Assembly: GCF_029213205.1 (NCBI RefSeq)
Contig: NZ_JARGNH010000009.1
Location: 1-64,000 of the forward strand
Reading direction: 5' to 3'
Length of the DNA: 64,000 bases
DNA from: Pseudooceanicola sp.
GTDB lineage: Bacteria > Pseudomonadota > Alphaproteobacteria > Rhodobacterales > Rhodobacteraceae
Shown: positions 8,362 to 19,863 of the stretch, in pieces
Numbering within the stretch: position 1 is the first letter of the stretch
Layout of the letters: every line of letters starts with the position of its first letter
Program-made: the position numbers and the translations under genes
Notes under the pieces: model-generated
What the model was told of the DNA's origin: nothing
Database searches by the model: none
Seen by the model: the letters and a program-made list of their open reading frames with translations, nothing else

Positions 8362-8531
8362 CGCGCCCTGCTTTCCGGGCGGTCCGAACTCATGAGCCAG
8401 AGAACACGAGGGCGTTGTGACAGACGTGTGCAAGTTTTGTGCAACGCCTGTGAAAGAAAACACGCCGTAAATCCAAAATTCGCCGGAGCTAAGTTTGGAA
8501 GTCGTAGCTTTTCAACACCTTATAGGTGATA

Positions 8532-8606
8532 TGGCTCCGGCGGTAGGGATCGAACCTACGACCAATTGATTAACAGTCAACTGCTCTACCGCTGAGCTAC
8601 GCCGGA
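8532..8606 (-). tRNA. tRNA-Asn (anticodon GTT), CCA-3' encoded
   Basis: Minus strand TCCGGCGTAGCTCAGCGGTAGAGCAGTTGACTGTTAATCAATTGGTCGTAGGTTCGATCCCTACCGCCGGAGCCA; cloverleaf stems pair, loop CTGTTAA. Confidence 0.95.
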
Positions 8607-8682
8607 ACTGGGGGCGGATATAGCAACAGCGCTGGGGCCGGGCAAGGGTCAAACTTCGGCATTGGTGCAATTTTCCTCGGGA

Positions 8683-9600
8683 TCAGCCGGTCCGGGCAAA
8701 GACGGCTTCCTGGTGCAGGTCGGATTCCGGCGCGACGGCGGATTTCCCCATCAGATCAATCAGGTGGGCGAGGACATTGCGGGCGGCAGCGGGCAGCAGC
8801 TGCGGCGGGATGTCAGTGTAGATGCGGGCGGCCAGGCTGGCGGCATTGGCGGGGCCGTCCTGCAGCGCCTCCAGGATGGCCGCTTCGCGGGTCTTGCGAT
8901 GGGCGATCAGCCAGTCGATCCGCGCCTGCGGGGCCTCGATCGGGGCGCCGTGACCGGGCAGCAGACGTTGTGGTTCCAGGGCGCGCAGACGGGCGCAGGA
9001 GGCCATGAAATCGGTCAGGTCACCATCCGGCGGCGAGACGATGGAACTGGACCAACCCATCACCAGATCGCCTGAAAAAACCAGGCCATCCATGTCAAAG
9101 ACCAAGTGATTGCCAAAATGCCCGGGGGTCCAATGTCCGCGCAGGCGCCAGCCGTCGCCGCTGACCTCGCCGCCATCGGCGATGATCTCGTCTGGGCTGA
9201 AATCCGTATCCGCACCTTCGCCGCCGCCGATCTCTCCGGCGGCCGCTAGGCGTTGCATCACCGCCGATTGCCCGGCCAGCGCGTCGCCATAGGCATAGAC
9301 CGGGGCGCCGGTCCGCGCCTTCAGGGCGTTCGCCAGCGGCGAGTGGTCGCGATGGGCATGGGTGATCAGGATGTGACTCACTGATTCGCCGGGCGCCAGC
9401 GCCGCCAAGATCGCCTCGAGGTGGTGGTTGTCCTCGGGGCCCGGGTCGATCACCGCGATGCCGCTGCCCTGGCCGACCAGATAGGTGTTGGTGCCACGAT
9501 AGGTAAAGGCCGAAGAATTGCCGCAGAGCACCCGGCGCACCCTCGGGGCGAGGGTTTCGGGCTGACCGACGGGCGGGTTGAAATCATCTGTGGCTTGCAT
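8683..9600 (-). CDS. MBL-fold metallohydrolase (LACTB2/glyoxalase II-like)
   Basis: HILITHAHRDHSPLANAL, GHFGNHLVF, FSGDLVMGW motifs. Confidence 0.85.
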   Translation of the reverse strand: MQATDDFNPPVGQPETLAPRVRRVLCGNSSAFTYRGTNTYLVGQGSGIAVIDPGPEDNHHLEAILAALAPGESVSHILITHAHRDHSPLANALKARTGAPVYAYGDALAGQSAVMQRLAAAGEIGGGEGADTDFSPDEIIADGGEVSGDGWRLRGHWTPGHFGNHLVFDMDGLVFSGDLVMGWSSSIVSPPDGDLTDFMASCARLRALEPQRLLPGHGAPIEAPQARIDWLIAHRKTREAAILEALQDGPANAASLAARIYTDIPPQLLPAAARNVLAHLIDLMGKSAVAPESDLHQEAVFARTG

Positions 9601-9641
9601 CGTGGCTTCCTTCCTAAGTGGCGTCCGCGTAGGTTTAGCCC

Positions 9642-10949
9642 ATGACCTTTGGTTGGCTCAAACGATATGTGCCGCGCGGGCTATATGGGCGGGCGGCGTT
9701 GATCCTGATCCTGCCGGTGGTGGCGCTGCAACTGGTGGTGTCGGTGGTGTTCATCCAGCGGCATTTCGAGGGCGTGACCGAGCAGATGACCGGTGCCATC
9801 AGCCGCGAGCTTGACCTGATCCAGGGCGCGGTGGCGGTCGGGCTCGACCCCGGTGAAATTGCCGCGCGGCTGGATGTTCAGCAACAATCGCTGCCGTTGA
9901 GCGCGGTACCACCGGATCATATCCGGCCCTGGTATGACCTCTCGGGGCGGGCGGTGATCGCGACGCTGGCGCGGTTGCGCCCGGATTTGCTGGCGGTGTC
10001 GCTGGCGGATGACAAGGTGGTGCGGGTCTATTCTGCGGCGACGGAGCCTGCGGCAGGTGCCGTCGAATATGCTTTTGGCCGGGAACGGGTTTCAGCCTCT
10101 AACCCGCACCAGCTCTTTGTAAACATGGTGGTTTTCGGGGCGTTGATGACCGCTATCGCCTATGTCTATCTGCGCAACCAGCTGCGTCCGGTGACCACGC
10201 TGGCCAAGGTTGCGGCGGCCTTTGGGCGCGGCCAGCACCTGCCATACAAACCCGCGGGCGCCGCCGAGGTGCGCGCCGCCGGCCAGGCCTTTGTCGACAT
10301 GCGCAGCCGGATCGAGCGGCAGATCGAGCAGCGCACCCTGATGCTGTCGGGGGTCAGCCACGATCTGCGCACCCCGCTGACCCGACTCAGGCTGGGTCTG
10401 TCGCTGCTGGACGAGGCCGAGCGCGCGCCGCTGGAGCGGGACCTGGCGGAAATGCAAAAGATGATCGAAGGTTTTCTCGATTTTGCCCGGGGCACCGCCG
10501 AGGATGCGCCCGAGGCGGTTGATCCGATTGCCCTGATTCACAGCATCGTCGATGATGCGCAACGGGCCGGGATTGCCGTCGAACTGGTTGAAACCGCCGA
10601 ACTGGGCCCGGTGTCGCTGCGCCCGCTGGCGGTGCGCCGTGCCGTCGAGAATCTGATTGGCAATGCGGTGCGCTATGGCCACCGCGCCGAAGTGTCGCTG
10701 ACCGCGACCTCGCGCGGCCTGTGCATCCGGGTCGAGGATGACGGCCCCGGCATCCCGGCCGAACAGCGGGCCGAGGCGCTGCGGCCGTTTCAGCGGCTGG
10801 ATGCGGCGCGCAATCAGGATCGCGGCGGCGGCGTCGGGTTGGGCCTGTCAATTGCGGCGGATGTGGCGCGGGCGCATGGCGGCGCGCTGCGACTGGGCGA
10901 CAGCAGCCGATTGGGCGGATTGCAGGCGGATCTGGTGATCGCGCGCTAG
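9642..10949 (+). CDS. EnvZ-like membrane sensor histidine kinase
   Basis: N-terminal TM segment, HAMP-like region, H-box SGVSHDLRTPLTRLRLGL, N-box ENLIGNAVRYG, G-box VEDDGPGIP and GVGLGLSI. Confidence 0.88.
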   Translation: MTFGWLKRYVPRGLYGRAALILILPVVALQLVVSVVFIQRHFEGVTEQMTGAISRELDLIQGAVAVGLDPGEIAARLDVQQQSLPLSAVPPDHIRPWYDLSGRAVIATLARLRPDLLAVSLADDKVVRVYSAATEPAAGAVEYAFGRERVSASNPHQLFVNMVVFGALMTAIAYVYLRNQLRPVTTLAKVAAAFGRGQHLPYKPAGAAEVRAAGQAFVDMRSRIERQIEQRTLMLSGVSHDLRTPLTRLRLGLSLLDEAERAPLERDLAEMQKMIEGFLDFARGTAEDAPEAVDPIALIHSIVDDAQRAGIAVELVETAELGPVSLRPLAVRRAVENLIGNAVRYGHRAEVSLTATSRGLCIRVEDDGPGIPAEQRAEALRPFQRLDAARNQDRGGGVGLGLSIAADVARAHGGALRLGDSSRLGGLQADLVIAR

Positions 10950-11187
10950 CTGGGTCTATCGCCCGCGAGCAAACGATTGCCGGGCGACACATGGCGCGGG
11001 ACTCGACCGGTGCGTCGCGGAAATCCAAATCCGACTCGCTCTCCTGAACCGCGTCCTTGGACTGGCCGCCACAGGGGCCGTAGGCGGGGGCGTCCGGGGA
11101 TGGGGACGTCTGACCCTCACCCGATTTGCGCAACAATACCCTGCGCAGCAGTCAGAATTCATTCAACCCGGATGATTTGGGTGAGTT

Positions 11188-11263
11188 TGGTAGGCCCGGA
11201 GGGATTTGAACCCCCAACCAAAGCGTTATGAGCGCTCTGCTCTAACCGTTGAGCTACAGGCCC
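11188..11263 (-). tRNA. tRNA with CAT anticodon, probably tRNA-Ile2 (lysidine-modified)
   Basis: Minus strand GGGCCTGTAGCTCAACGGTTAGAGCAGAGCGCTCATAACGCTTTGGTTGGGGGTTCAAATCCCTCCGGGCCTACCA. Acceptor and D-arm resemble Ile2 rather than Met elongator; isotype inferred. Confidence 0.85.
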
Positions 11264-11349
11264 GCCATGGCCCTGCTTTAGGAGATTACAGGCTGGACGG
11301 TCAAGCGGCTGCGCGCCTAGGCTGGTCCGATGATCAGGGAGAAGCAGAG

Positions 11350-12207
11350 ATGACCAGCGACAAATCCGCGCTGACACGACAGGTCGGCGGGTTCCGGGTG
11401 ACCGCCATTCAGGATGGGCAAATGACCGGCAGCGTCGCGTTGATGCCGGATTTCGACGACGCGCAGGCGCAGGCCTATTGCGACCGGGTCGGGGTGCCTT
11501 TCTCGAAAGTGCGCGAAACCTCGGTCAATTGCTTTGTGATCGAGGGGCAGGGGCGCACGATGCTGGTGGACACCGGATCGCCGCCGGATTTCCACAAGGA
11601 CGCGGGCCGCTTCCCCGAAGCCTTTGCCGCCGCCGGGTTCAAGCCCGAGGATATCGATATTCTGATCCTCACCCATCTGCATGTTGACCATTGGGGCAAT
11701 ATGCTGCGCCGCGAGGATGGCGAGGCGTTTTTCCCGCGTGCGGAATTCGTGGTCACCCAGTCGGATTACGATTTCATCCACGATGAGTCGGTCTACGCAG
11801 GCCTGAATGACGCGCGCAAAGTGGCGCATGACCGCTCTCGCGCCTGTTGCGTGCCCTATGCCGGGCGGACGCGGCTGATCGCCGATGACGGCGACATCGT
11901 GCCGGGGATCAGCTATGTCACCATGCCGGGCCATTCGCCGGGCCATTCCGGGGTGTTGATCCAAAGCGCGGGCACGGTGTTGTTCATCTTTGCCGATCTC
12001 GCCCATGCCTGGTTCTGGCAGGCGCCATTCCCGGATTGGTCGGTGCTTTATGATCTCGACCAGAAACAGGCGGCGCGGTCGCGGCGGGCGACCCTGGCCC
12101 GGATCGTCGCCGAAGGCTGGCCCTGCGCCGGGATGCACACCCCGTTTCCCGGCTGGGCGCGGGTTGAGCAGGATGGCGACGTCTGGCGCATCCTGCCGGA
12201 TTTCTGA
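11350..12207 (+). CDS. MBL-fold metallohydrolase (lactonase-like)
   Basis: ILTHLHVDHWGNM, GHSPGHSGVLI, FADLAHAW motifs; ORF-track N-terminus (11206) overlaps the tRNA antisense, so ATG 11350 is preferred. Confidence 0.83.
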   Translation: MTSDKSALTRQVGGFRVTAIQDGQMTGSVALMPDFDDAQAQAYCDRVGVPFSKVRETSVNCFVIEGQGRTMLVDTGSPPDFHKDAGRFPEAFAAAGFKPEDIDILILTHLHVDHWGNMLRREDGEAFFPRAEFVVTQSDYDFIHDESVYAGLNDARKVAHDRSRACCVPYAGRTRLIADDGDIVPGISYVTMPGHSPGHSGVLIQSAGTVLFIFADLAHAWFWQAPFPDWSVLYDLDQKQAARSRRATLARIVAEGWPCAGMHTPFPGWARVEQDGDVWRILPDF

Positions 12208-12293
12208 TCCTGGCCGGGCGCTGAGCCCGTGCTTGCGGTGGACTCGCGCGCCGCGCTGATCTATCCGAGGCGCGAACGGTCCGGAGGGCGGAA

Positions 12294-13340
12294 ATGAGCG
12301 GCACAGGCGCGGGCAAGAACGGCATAACCTACGCGGATGCGGGGGTGGATATCGACGCGGGCAATGCGCTGGTCGATCGGATCAAACCAGCGGCCAAACG
12401 CACCGAGCGTGCTGGCACCATGGCCGGGTTGGGTGGCTTTGGCGCGTTGTTCGATCTCAAGGCGGCAGGTTACAGCGACCCGATCCTGGTGGCGGCCACT
12501 GACGGGGTCGGCACCAAGCTGCGCATCGCCATCGACACCGGGCTGGTTGACGGCGTCGGCATCGATCTGGTCGCGATGTGCGTCAATGATCTGGTCTGTC
12601 AGGGCGCCGAGCCGCTGTTCTTTCTCGATTACTTCGCCACCGGCAAGCTGTCGGTCGATCACGCCGCGCGGGTGGTTGAAGGCATCGCCGAGGGCTGTCT
12701 GCGCGCCAGTTGCGCGCTGGTCGGCGGCGAGACCGCGGAAATGCCCGGCATGTATCCCGAGGGCGATTTCGACCTCGCCGGATTCTCGGTCGGGGCGATG
12801 GAACGTGGTGGCGAGCTGCCGCGCGACGTGGCGCCGGGCGATGTGCTGCTCGGCCTTGCTTCGGACGGGGTGCATTCCAACGGGTATTCGCTGGTGCGCA
12901 AGCTGGTCGAAATCTCCGGCCTGGGCTGGGATGCAGCCTGCCCCTGGGGCGCGGGCACCCTGGGCGCGGCACTGCTGACGCCGACCCGGATCTATGTGCG
13001 CCCGGCGCTGGCGGCGATCCGGGCAGGCGGCGTGCATGCGCTGTCGCATATCACCGGTGGCGGGCTGAGCGAGAACCTGACCCGGGTGGTGCCGGGGGCT
13101 GACATCGATCTCGACGCCTGGGACCTGCCGCCAGTATTCGGATGGCTGCAACAGACCGGCGGCATCGAAGCCGCCGAGATGCTGAAAACCTTTAACAGCG
13201 GCATCGGCATGGTGTTGGCGGTGGCGCCGGAGCGGGCCGGGGCGCTCACCGAGCTGCTGCGCGCTGAGGGCGAAACCGTGATCCAGCTGGGCACTGTCAC
13301 CGACAGCGGCAAGGTCACCTACCGGGGCCGCCTTTCTTGA
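12294..13340 (+). CDS. purM: Phosphoribosylformylglycinamidine cyclo-ligase
   Basis: [44 protein letters not shown] motifs. Confidence 0.97.
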   Translation: MSGTGAGKNGITYADAGVDIDAGNALVDRIKPAAKRTERAGTMAGLGGFGALFDLKAAGYSDPILVAATDGVGTKLRIAIDTGLVDGVGIDLVAMCVNDLVCQGAEPLFFLDYFATGKLSVDHAARVVEGIAEGCLRASCALVGGETAEMPGMYPEGDFDLAGFSVGAMERGGELPRDVAPGDVLLGLASDGVHSNGYSLVRKLVEISGLGWDAACPWGAGTLGAALLTPTRIYVRPALAAIRAGGVHALSHITGGGLSENLTRVVPGADIDLDAWDLPPVFGWLQQTGGIEAAEMLKTFNSGIGMVLAVAPERAGALTELLRAEGETVIQLGTVTDSGKVTYRGRLS

Positions 13341-13930
13341 GCCAACGGGTGGCGATCCTGCTTTCGGGCGGCGGCTCCAACATGGTCCGCCTGATTGAAA
13401 GCATGACCGGCGATCACCCGGCGCGGCCGGTGCTGGTGCTGTCCAACGATCCCGATGCTGGTGGCTTGGCCAAGGCCCGGGCGCTGGGAGTTGAAACCGC
13501 AGCGATCAGCCACAAAGCGTTCAAGGGTGACAGGCCGGGATTCGAGGCCGCGCTGTCGGTGCCGCTGGCCGCGGCGCGCCCCGATATCATCTGCCTGGCC
13601 GGGTTCATGCGGGTGCTGACCGCCGATTTCGTGCGCCAGTGGCAGGGGCGGATGCTGAACATTCATCCCTCCTTGCTGCCGAAATATCGCGGCCTCAACA
13701 CCCATGCCCGCGCCATTGAGGCCGGTGATGCTGAGGCCGGCTGCACCGTGCATGAGGTCACCGCCGAGCTCGACGATGGTCCGATCCTGGGGCAGGCGCG
13801 GGTGCCGATTCAGCCCGGCGATAGCGCCGAGTCGCTGGCGGCCCGGGTTCTGGCGCAGGAACATTGCCTTTACCCGGCGGTGCTGCGCCGCTTTGCCGCA
13901 GGCGATCGACGCCCGATCTTGCTGCCCTGA
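13337..13930 (+). CDS. purN: Phosphoribosylglycinamide formyltransferase
   Basis: [40 protein letters not shown] start overlapping the purM stop. Confidence 0.97.
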   Translation: MSQRVAILLSGGGSNMVRLIESMTGDHPARPVLVLSNDPDAGGLAKARALGVETAAISHKAFKGDRPGFEAALSVPLAAARPDIICLAGFMRVLTADFVRQWQGRMLNIHPSLLPKYRGLNTHARAIEAGDAEAGCTVHEVTAELDDGPILGQARVPIQPGDSAESLAARVLAQEHCLYPAVLRRFAAGDRRPILLP

Positions 13931-14021
13931 GCCGCCATGGCACCCGACTTTCCAAGCCGGAGCGATTGGAGTATATCCGCCCGAAGGCGAGGTCTGGATC
14001 GACATCAAAAGACAGGTATTT

Positions 14022-15179
14022 ATGAAGACACTGACCACGACTGACGAACTTGCAGAGTTTTGCGCCCAGGCTGCCAAACACCCCTACGTCACCATCGACA
14101 CCGAGTTCCTGCGCGAACGCACCTATTATTCGCAGCTCTGCCTGGTGCAGCTGGCGATGCCCGGCACCGACGACAGCGGTGCGGTGCTGGTCGATCCGCT
14201 GGCCGAGGGGATCTCGCTGGAACCGCTGCATGCGCTGTTCCGCGACACTTCGGTGGTCAAGGTCTTCCACGCGGCGCGCCAGGATCTTGAGATCTTTCAG
14301 GTCGATGCCGGGGTGATCCCGGATCCTCTGTTCGACACCCAGGTTGCGGCGATGGTCTGTGGCTTTGGCGAACAGGTCGGCTATGAGACGCTGGTGAAAA
14401 AGATCGCCCGGCAAAACCTCGACAAATCGTCGCGGTTCACCGATTGGTCGCGCCGCCCGCTGAGTGATGCGCAGCAGAAATATGCGCTGGCTGATGTCAC
14501 CCATCTGCGCCAGATCTACGAATTCCTCGACGCCCAGATCCGCAAGACCGGGCGCGAGAAATGGGTGACCGAGGAATTGCGCATCCTGACCAATCCGGAG
14601 ACTTATATCGTGCGCCCCGAGGACGCCTGGAAACGGGTGCGCACCCGGACCAATTCCGGCAAGTTCCTGGCGGTGATGCGGGAATTGGCGCGGTTTCGTG
14701 AATCCTATGCGCAGGCGCGCAACGTGCCGCGCAACCGGGTTTACAAGGACGATGCGCTGGTCGAGCTGGCCTCGACCAAGCCGCAGAACATCAATGACCT
14801 CAGCCGCTCGCGTCTGCTGCTGCGCGAGGCCCGCAAGGGCGATATCGCCGAGGGCATTCTGGCGGCGGTCAAGGCCGGGCTCGACTGCCCGCCTGAGGGG
14901 TATCCCAAGGTCGACACCAGCCGCGACAAGATGCAGGTGAACCCGGCACTGGCCGATCTATTGCGGGTGCTGCTGAAAGCCAAGAGCGAGGGCGCTGGCG
15001 TGGCCGCAAGGCTGATCGCGCCGACCTCGGATCTGGACGCTCTGGCGGCGGGGTGGCGCGATATTCCGGCGCTCAGCGGCTGGCGCAAAGAGGTGTTCGG
15101 CGACGACGCCATCCGCCTCTGCGAGGGCAAGGTCGCCCTGGCCGCGCGTGGCGCCCAGGTGGAAATCGTCGAATTGTAA
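14022..15179 (+). CDS. rnd: Ribonuclease D
   Basis: TIDTEFLRERTYYSQLCLVQLA exonuclease motif, HAARQDLEIF, HRDC-like C-terminus. Confidence 0.95.
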   Translation: MKTLTTTDELAEFCAQAAKHPYVTIDTEFLRERTYYSQLCLVQLAMPGTDDSGAVLVDPLAEGISLEPLHALFRDTSVVKVFHAARQDLEIFQVDAGVIPDPLFDTQVAAMVCGFGEQVGYETLVKKIARQNLDKSSRFTDWSRRPLSDAQQKYALADVTHLRQIYEFLDAQIRKTGREKWVTEELRILTNPETYIVRPEDAWKRVRTRTNSGKFLAVMRELARFRESYAQARNVPRNRVYKDDALVELASTKPQNINDLSRSRLLLREARKGDIAEGILAAVKAGLDCPPEGYPKVDTSRDKMQVNPALADLLRVLLKAKSEGAGVAARLIAPTSDLDALAAGWRDIPALSGWRKEVFGDDAIRLCEGKVALAARGAQVEIVEL

Positions 15180-15217
15180 GCGGGTCGGTCGTCAGGCTCG
15201 AGTCCGGCGCGGTGCGA

Positions 15218-15724
15218 TCAGCGGCGGCTGGTCATCGAATTGCGCGTGCCCGAGACGCGAATCTGGCGCACCCCTTCCAGTTTCTGATCCGTCACATGAT
15301 GGGCGGCGACGATCCGGCGCGACGGCGCGGTGCCAATGGCTGAACGATGGGCGACCAGAGCCTTGAGCGTGTAGGACAACACCCCGTCCACCGCGATTTC
15401 GTCTTCGGAATCCGGCACCACCTTGACGCTGAACGATCCCTGACGGGCCGCCAATGCCTCGATTCGAATGATCGCGCCGCCAGGCACCCGTTCCACCGTC
15501 AGCGCGGTGATCTGATCCACCGGCGTACCGTAATAGGCCGAGGAATCTTCTGATGACATCAAGCCGTTGCTGCGCGGGATCAGCGGGTTGGTCTCGGCGG
15601 CGGTTTCGGTTGCCCGTCCCCGGCCAAACCAGTTCGCCGGGTTCAAACGGGACCCGCCCAAAGCGCCGCAACCGCCGAGAACCAGCGTGGTAAGCAACAG
15701 AACGGCGATGGATTTGCGCATCAT
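15218..15724 (-). CDS. Hypothetical lipoprotein
   Basis: MMRKSIAVLLLTTLVLGGCGALG signal peptide/lipobox. Confidence 0.7.
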   Translation of the reverse strand: MMRKSIAVLLLTTLVLGGCGALGGSRLNPANWFGRGRATETAAETNPLIPRSNGLMSSEDSSAYYGTPVDQITALTVERVPGGAIIRIEALAARQGSFSVKVVPDSEDEIAVDGVLSYTLKALVAHRSAIGTAPSRRIVAAHHVTDQKLEGVRQIRVSGTRNSMTSRR

Positions 15725-15862
15725 ATCGGGCCTTTTGCTGGCGGTGTCCCCATCGAGTTACCCTATCGGCCCGGCCTTGAAAAGCCGCAAGGCGTCGCGC
15801 CGGGGGCTGGACCTCATCGTTGCTGGCGCCTAGGTGAGGACAGCAGCGCAAGGCAGGTGAGC

Positions 15863-16273
15863 ATGGCACAGGACGCATTCGAGGATATCGTCGCGGATTT
15901 CGAATTCCTTGAGGATTGGGAAGACCGCTATCGCCATGTGATCGAGATTGGCCGGGCGATGCCACCGCTGGATGAGGCATTGAAGACGAAGGTGACCAAG
16001 GTCGATGGCTGCGCCAGCCAGGTCTGGCTGCATCCTCGGATCGAAGCGGGCAGATTCACCTTTGAGGGCGACAGCGACGCCCTGATTGTGCGTGGGCTGA
16101 TCGCGGTGCTGCGCGCGCTTTATGACGATCTGCCGGTGGCTGAGGTGGTCGGCGTCGATGCGGGCGGTGAATTGGCGCGGCTGGGCCTGCAAGAGCATCT
16201 GTCGGCGCAGCGCTCAAACGGGCTGCGCGCGATGATCGAACGAATTCGCGAAACCGCCAGCGCCGCGACCTGA
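15863..16273 (+). CDS. sufE: SufE-family Fe-S cluster assembly protein
   Basis: DIVADFEFLEDWEDRYRHVIEIGRAMPPLDEALKTKVTKVDGCASQVW motif. Confidence 0.92.
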   Translation: MAQDAFEDIVADFEFLEDWEDRYRHVIEIGRAMPPLDEALKTKVTKVDGCASQVWLHPRIEAGRFTFEGDSDALIVRGLIAVLRALYDDLPVAEVVGVDAGGELARLGLQEHLSAQRSNGLRAMIERIRETASAAT

Positions 16274-16342
16274 TCGCAGCGCGGCGGGGGGTGGCGCGGC
16301 CCGATCCTGGCCAGCCCGCGCCCTGCCGTCAAAGACGCGCGG

Positions 16343-16897
16343 TCAGTCGGTGACCCGCACCCGTTCCATCCGGTCCGGTTCGCCGATCACCGCGCCATTC
16401 GGGCCACGGCCGCGCTTGATCGCGTCGACGATCTCCATCCCCTTGGTCACCTGGCCGACCGCCGTGTATTGGCCGTTCAGATGCGGTGCCGGGGCGAACA
16501 TGATAAAGAACTGCGCATTGGCGCTGTTCGGATCGCTGGACCGGGCCATGCCCAGAATCCCGCGCTCAAAGGATTTGTCGGAAAACTCGGCCCTGAGGTT
16601 GGGCAGTTTTGATCCCCCTGTCCCGGCCCGGCGCATGTCGCCGCCCTTGCGGGCGAATTCGACATCGCCGGTCTGCGCCATGAATCCGTCGATCACCCGG
16701 TGGAAATAGACGCCATCATAGGCGCCCTCATTGGCCAGCTGGGTGATCTGGGCGACATGGTTGGGCGCCACATCCTCGAACAGCTCGACATGGATGCTGC
16801 CGCGTGCTTCACCGGCGATTTCGATATCCAGGCCGGTGGCATGGCCGGGCAGGGCCAGCCCGGCCAGGATCAGGGCGCCGATCAGCGCCTTAGACAT
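16343..16897 (-). CDS. Peptidylprolyl isomerase (cyclophilin type), exported
   Basis: Signal peptide; YFHRVIDGFMAQTGDV, NSANAQFFI, YTAVGQV. Confidence 0.93.
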   Translation of the reverse strand: MSKALIGALILAGLALPGHATGLDIEIAGEARGSIHVELFEDVAPNHVAQITQLANEGAYDGVYFHRVIDGFMAQTGDVEFARKGGDMRRAGTGGSKLPNLRAEFSDKSFERGILGMARSSDPNSANAQFFIMFAPAPHLNGQYTAVGQVTKGMEIVDAIKRGRGPNGAVIGEPDRMERVRVTD

Positions 16898-17396
16898 CGC
16901 TGGCCACCTTGACGCTGATCATCCGGTCGGGGTTCGCCGGTGGTTCGCCTTTGGTGATGGCATCGACATGTTCCATGCCTTCGATCACCTGGCCATAGAC
17001 CGTGTATTGCCCGTTCAGGAAATCGTTGTCCTTGAAATTGATAAAGAATTGCGAGTTCGCAGAATTCGGGTTTTGCGAGCGCGCGGCGCCGAGGCTGCCA
17101 CGGGCATGCGGCAGTTTGGAAAACTCGGCGGGCAGGTCGGGCAGGTCGGAGCTGCCGGTGCCGGCGCGGCGGATGTTGAACTCGCCTTCCATATTGCCAT
17201 GCTGCACGTCGCCGGTCTGCGCCATGAAGCCGTCGATCACCCGGTGAAAGGCGACGTTGTCATAGGCACCGGCGCGGGCCAGTTCCTTCATCCGTGCGGT
17301 ATGGGCCGGGGCCACATCGGGCAAGAGCGCGATGGTGACGGTGCCGCCTGCCAGCTCCATCAGGATGGTGTTTTCGGGGTCCTTGATCTCGGCCAT
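16890..17396 (-). CDS. Peptidylprolyl isomerase (cyclophilin type)
   Basis: VAFHRVIDGFMAQTGDVQHG, NSANSQFFINF, YTVYGQVIEGM. Confidence 0.93.
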   Translation of the reverse strand: MAEIKDPENTILMELAGGTVTIALLPDVAPAHTARMKELARAGAYDNVAFHRVIDGFMAQTGDVQHGNMEGEFNIRRAGTGSSDLPDLPAEFSKLPHARGSLGAARSQNPNSANSQFFINFKDNDFLNGQYTVYGQVIEGMEHVDAITKGEPPANPDRMISVKVASDV

Positions 17397-17539
17397 GGTC
17401 GGGTTCCTTTGATTGGCTTTGCGCTACCCTTAAAAGAGCGGCGGCAAATTGCCAAGGCGCGGGCTGTTGACCCTTTCGCGATCAGCAGCCAATAAGCGCC
17501 GGACTCGCAACGGGCGGGAGGCGGCAAAGGGTGGAGCGC

Positions 17540-18724
<1,185 letters not shown>

Positions 18725-18829
18725 TCGGCGCTGTTAGCGCCACCTTTATTGCAACCGTCCCGGGCCTCGCCTAGAAGCGGGGCCGGGGGAGTTTCCCGCA
18801 GATTTGGACCATTTCAGGCGAAAGTGATT

Positions 18830-19723
18830 ATGGCGAACCCAGAACAATCCGAGAAATTGCGCAGCGGTCAGGGCTTTGTGGCGGCATTGGATCAAAGCGG
18901 CGGCTCGACCCCCAAGGCGCTCGGCCTTTACGGGCTGACCCCAGCGGCCTGGAACACCGAGGCCGAGATGTATGGCCTGATCCACGAGATGCGCAGCCGG
19001 ATCATCAAATCGCCCGCCTTCACCGGTGACAAAGTGCTGGGCGCTATCCTGTTCGAGCGCACCATGGATGGCGAGATCGACGGCATTCCGACGGCGCAAT
19101 ACCTTTGGGAAAACCGTGGCGTGGTGCCGTTTCTCAAGGTCGACAAGGGGCTGGCCGACGATCAGGGCGGGGTGCAGCTGATGAAGCCGATGCCGGAGCT
19201 CGATGCGCTGCTGGCCCGCGCCAGCGCCAAGGGCATTTTCGGCACCAAGATGCGGTCGGTGATCAATGCCGCCGCGCAGCCGGGCATCCGATCGGTGGTG
19301 GCCCAGCAATTTGAGGTGGGGCAGCAGATCCTCGGCCATGGGCTGATCCCGATCATCGAGCCCGAGGTGACGATCAGCATTGCCGACAAGGCCGCCGCCG
19401 AAGACATCCTGCGCGATGAACTCGCGGCCGCGCTGGATCGCCTGTCCACGGATGTTCAGGTGATGCTGAAGCTGACGCTGCCAGAGACCGAAAATCATTA
19501 CCAATCCCTGGTCGATCATCCCCGGGTGATGCGGGTGGTCGCGCTGTCGGGCGGCTATTCCCGCAAAGAGGCCAACCGGCGCTTGTCACTGAACAAGGGC
19601 GTCATCGCCTCGTTCAGCCGCGCCCTGACCGAGGGTCTGTCCGCCGGGCAATCGGATGCGGATTTCGACGCCACCCTGGCCCGCACCATTGATGAGATCT
19701 GCGCGGCCTCGATCGCGGGTTGA
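18830..19723 (+). CDS. Fructose-bisphosphate aldolase, class I
   Basis: FVAALDQSGGSTPKALGLYG, GVVPFLKVDKGL, LIPIIEPEVTI. Confidence 0.93.
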   Translation: MANPEQSEKLRSGQGFVAALDQSGGSTPKALGLYGLTPAAWNTEAEMYGLIHEMRSRIIKSPAFTGDKVLGAILFERTMDGEIDGIPTAQYLWENRGVVPFLKVDKGLADDQGGVQLMKPMPELDALLARASAKGIFGTKMRSVINAAAQPGIRSVVAQQFEVGQQILGHGLIPIIEPEVTISIADKAAAEDILRDELAAALDRLSTDVQVMLKLTLPETENHYQSLVDHPRVMRVVALSGGYSRKEANRRLSLNKGVIASFSRALTEGLSAGQSDADFDATLARTIDEICAASIAG

Positions 19724-19863
19724 GCCAGCCCAGCGGTTTTTGCGACGCTGTGATGGTTTTTCAACAACGCCGGCGCGACAGATGCGCCAGGGGGATTCCC
19801 TTGGCGAATCAGCTGTGGCATGGTGGGCGAACCCGTCCAGAAGAGGCGGGGATGAGGCACAGA

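Noticed and set aside
11206-11349. N-terminal extension of the MBL hydrolase ORF in the track
   Set aside because: Overlaps the tRNA gene on the opposite strand; ATG at 11350 gives the conserved start.
16343-17396. Adjacent cyclophilin genes considered as an unusual duplication
   Set aside because: One exported and one cytoplasmic cyclophilin in tandem is, to my knowledge, a common arrangement in Rhodobacteraceae; not treated as notable.
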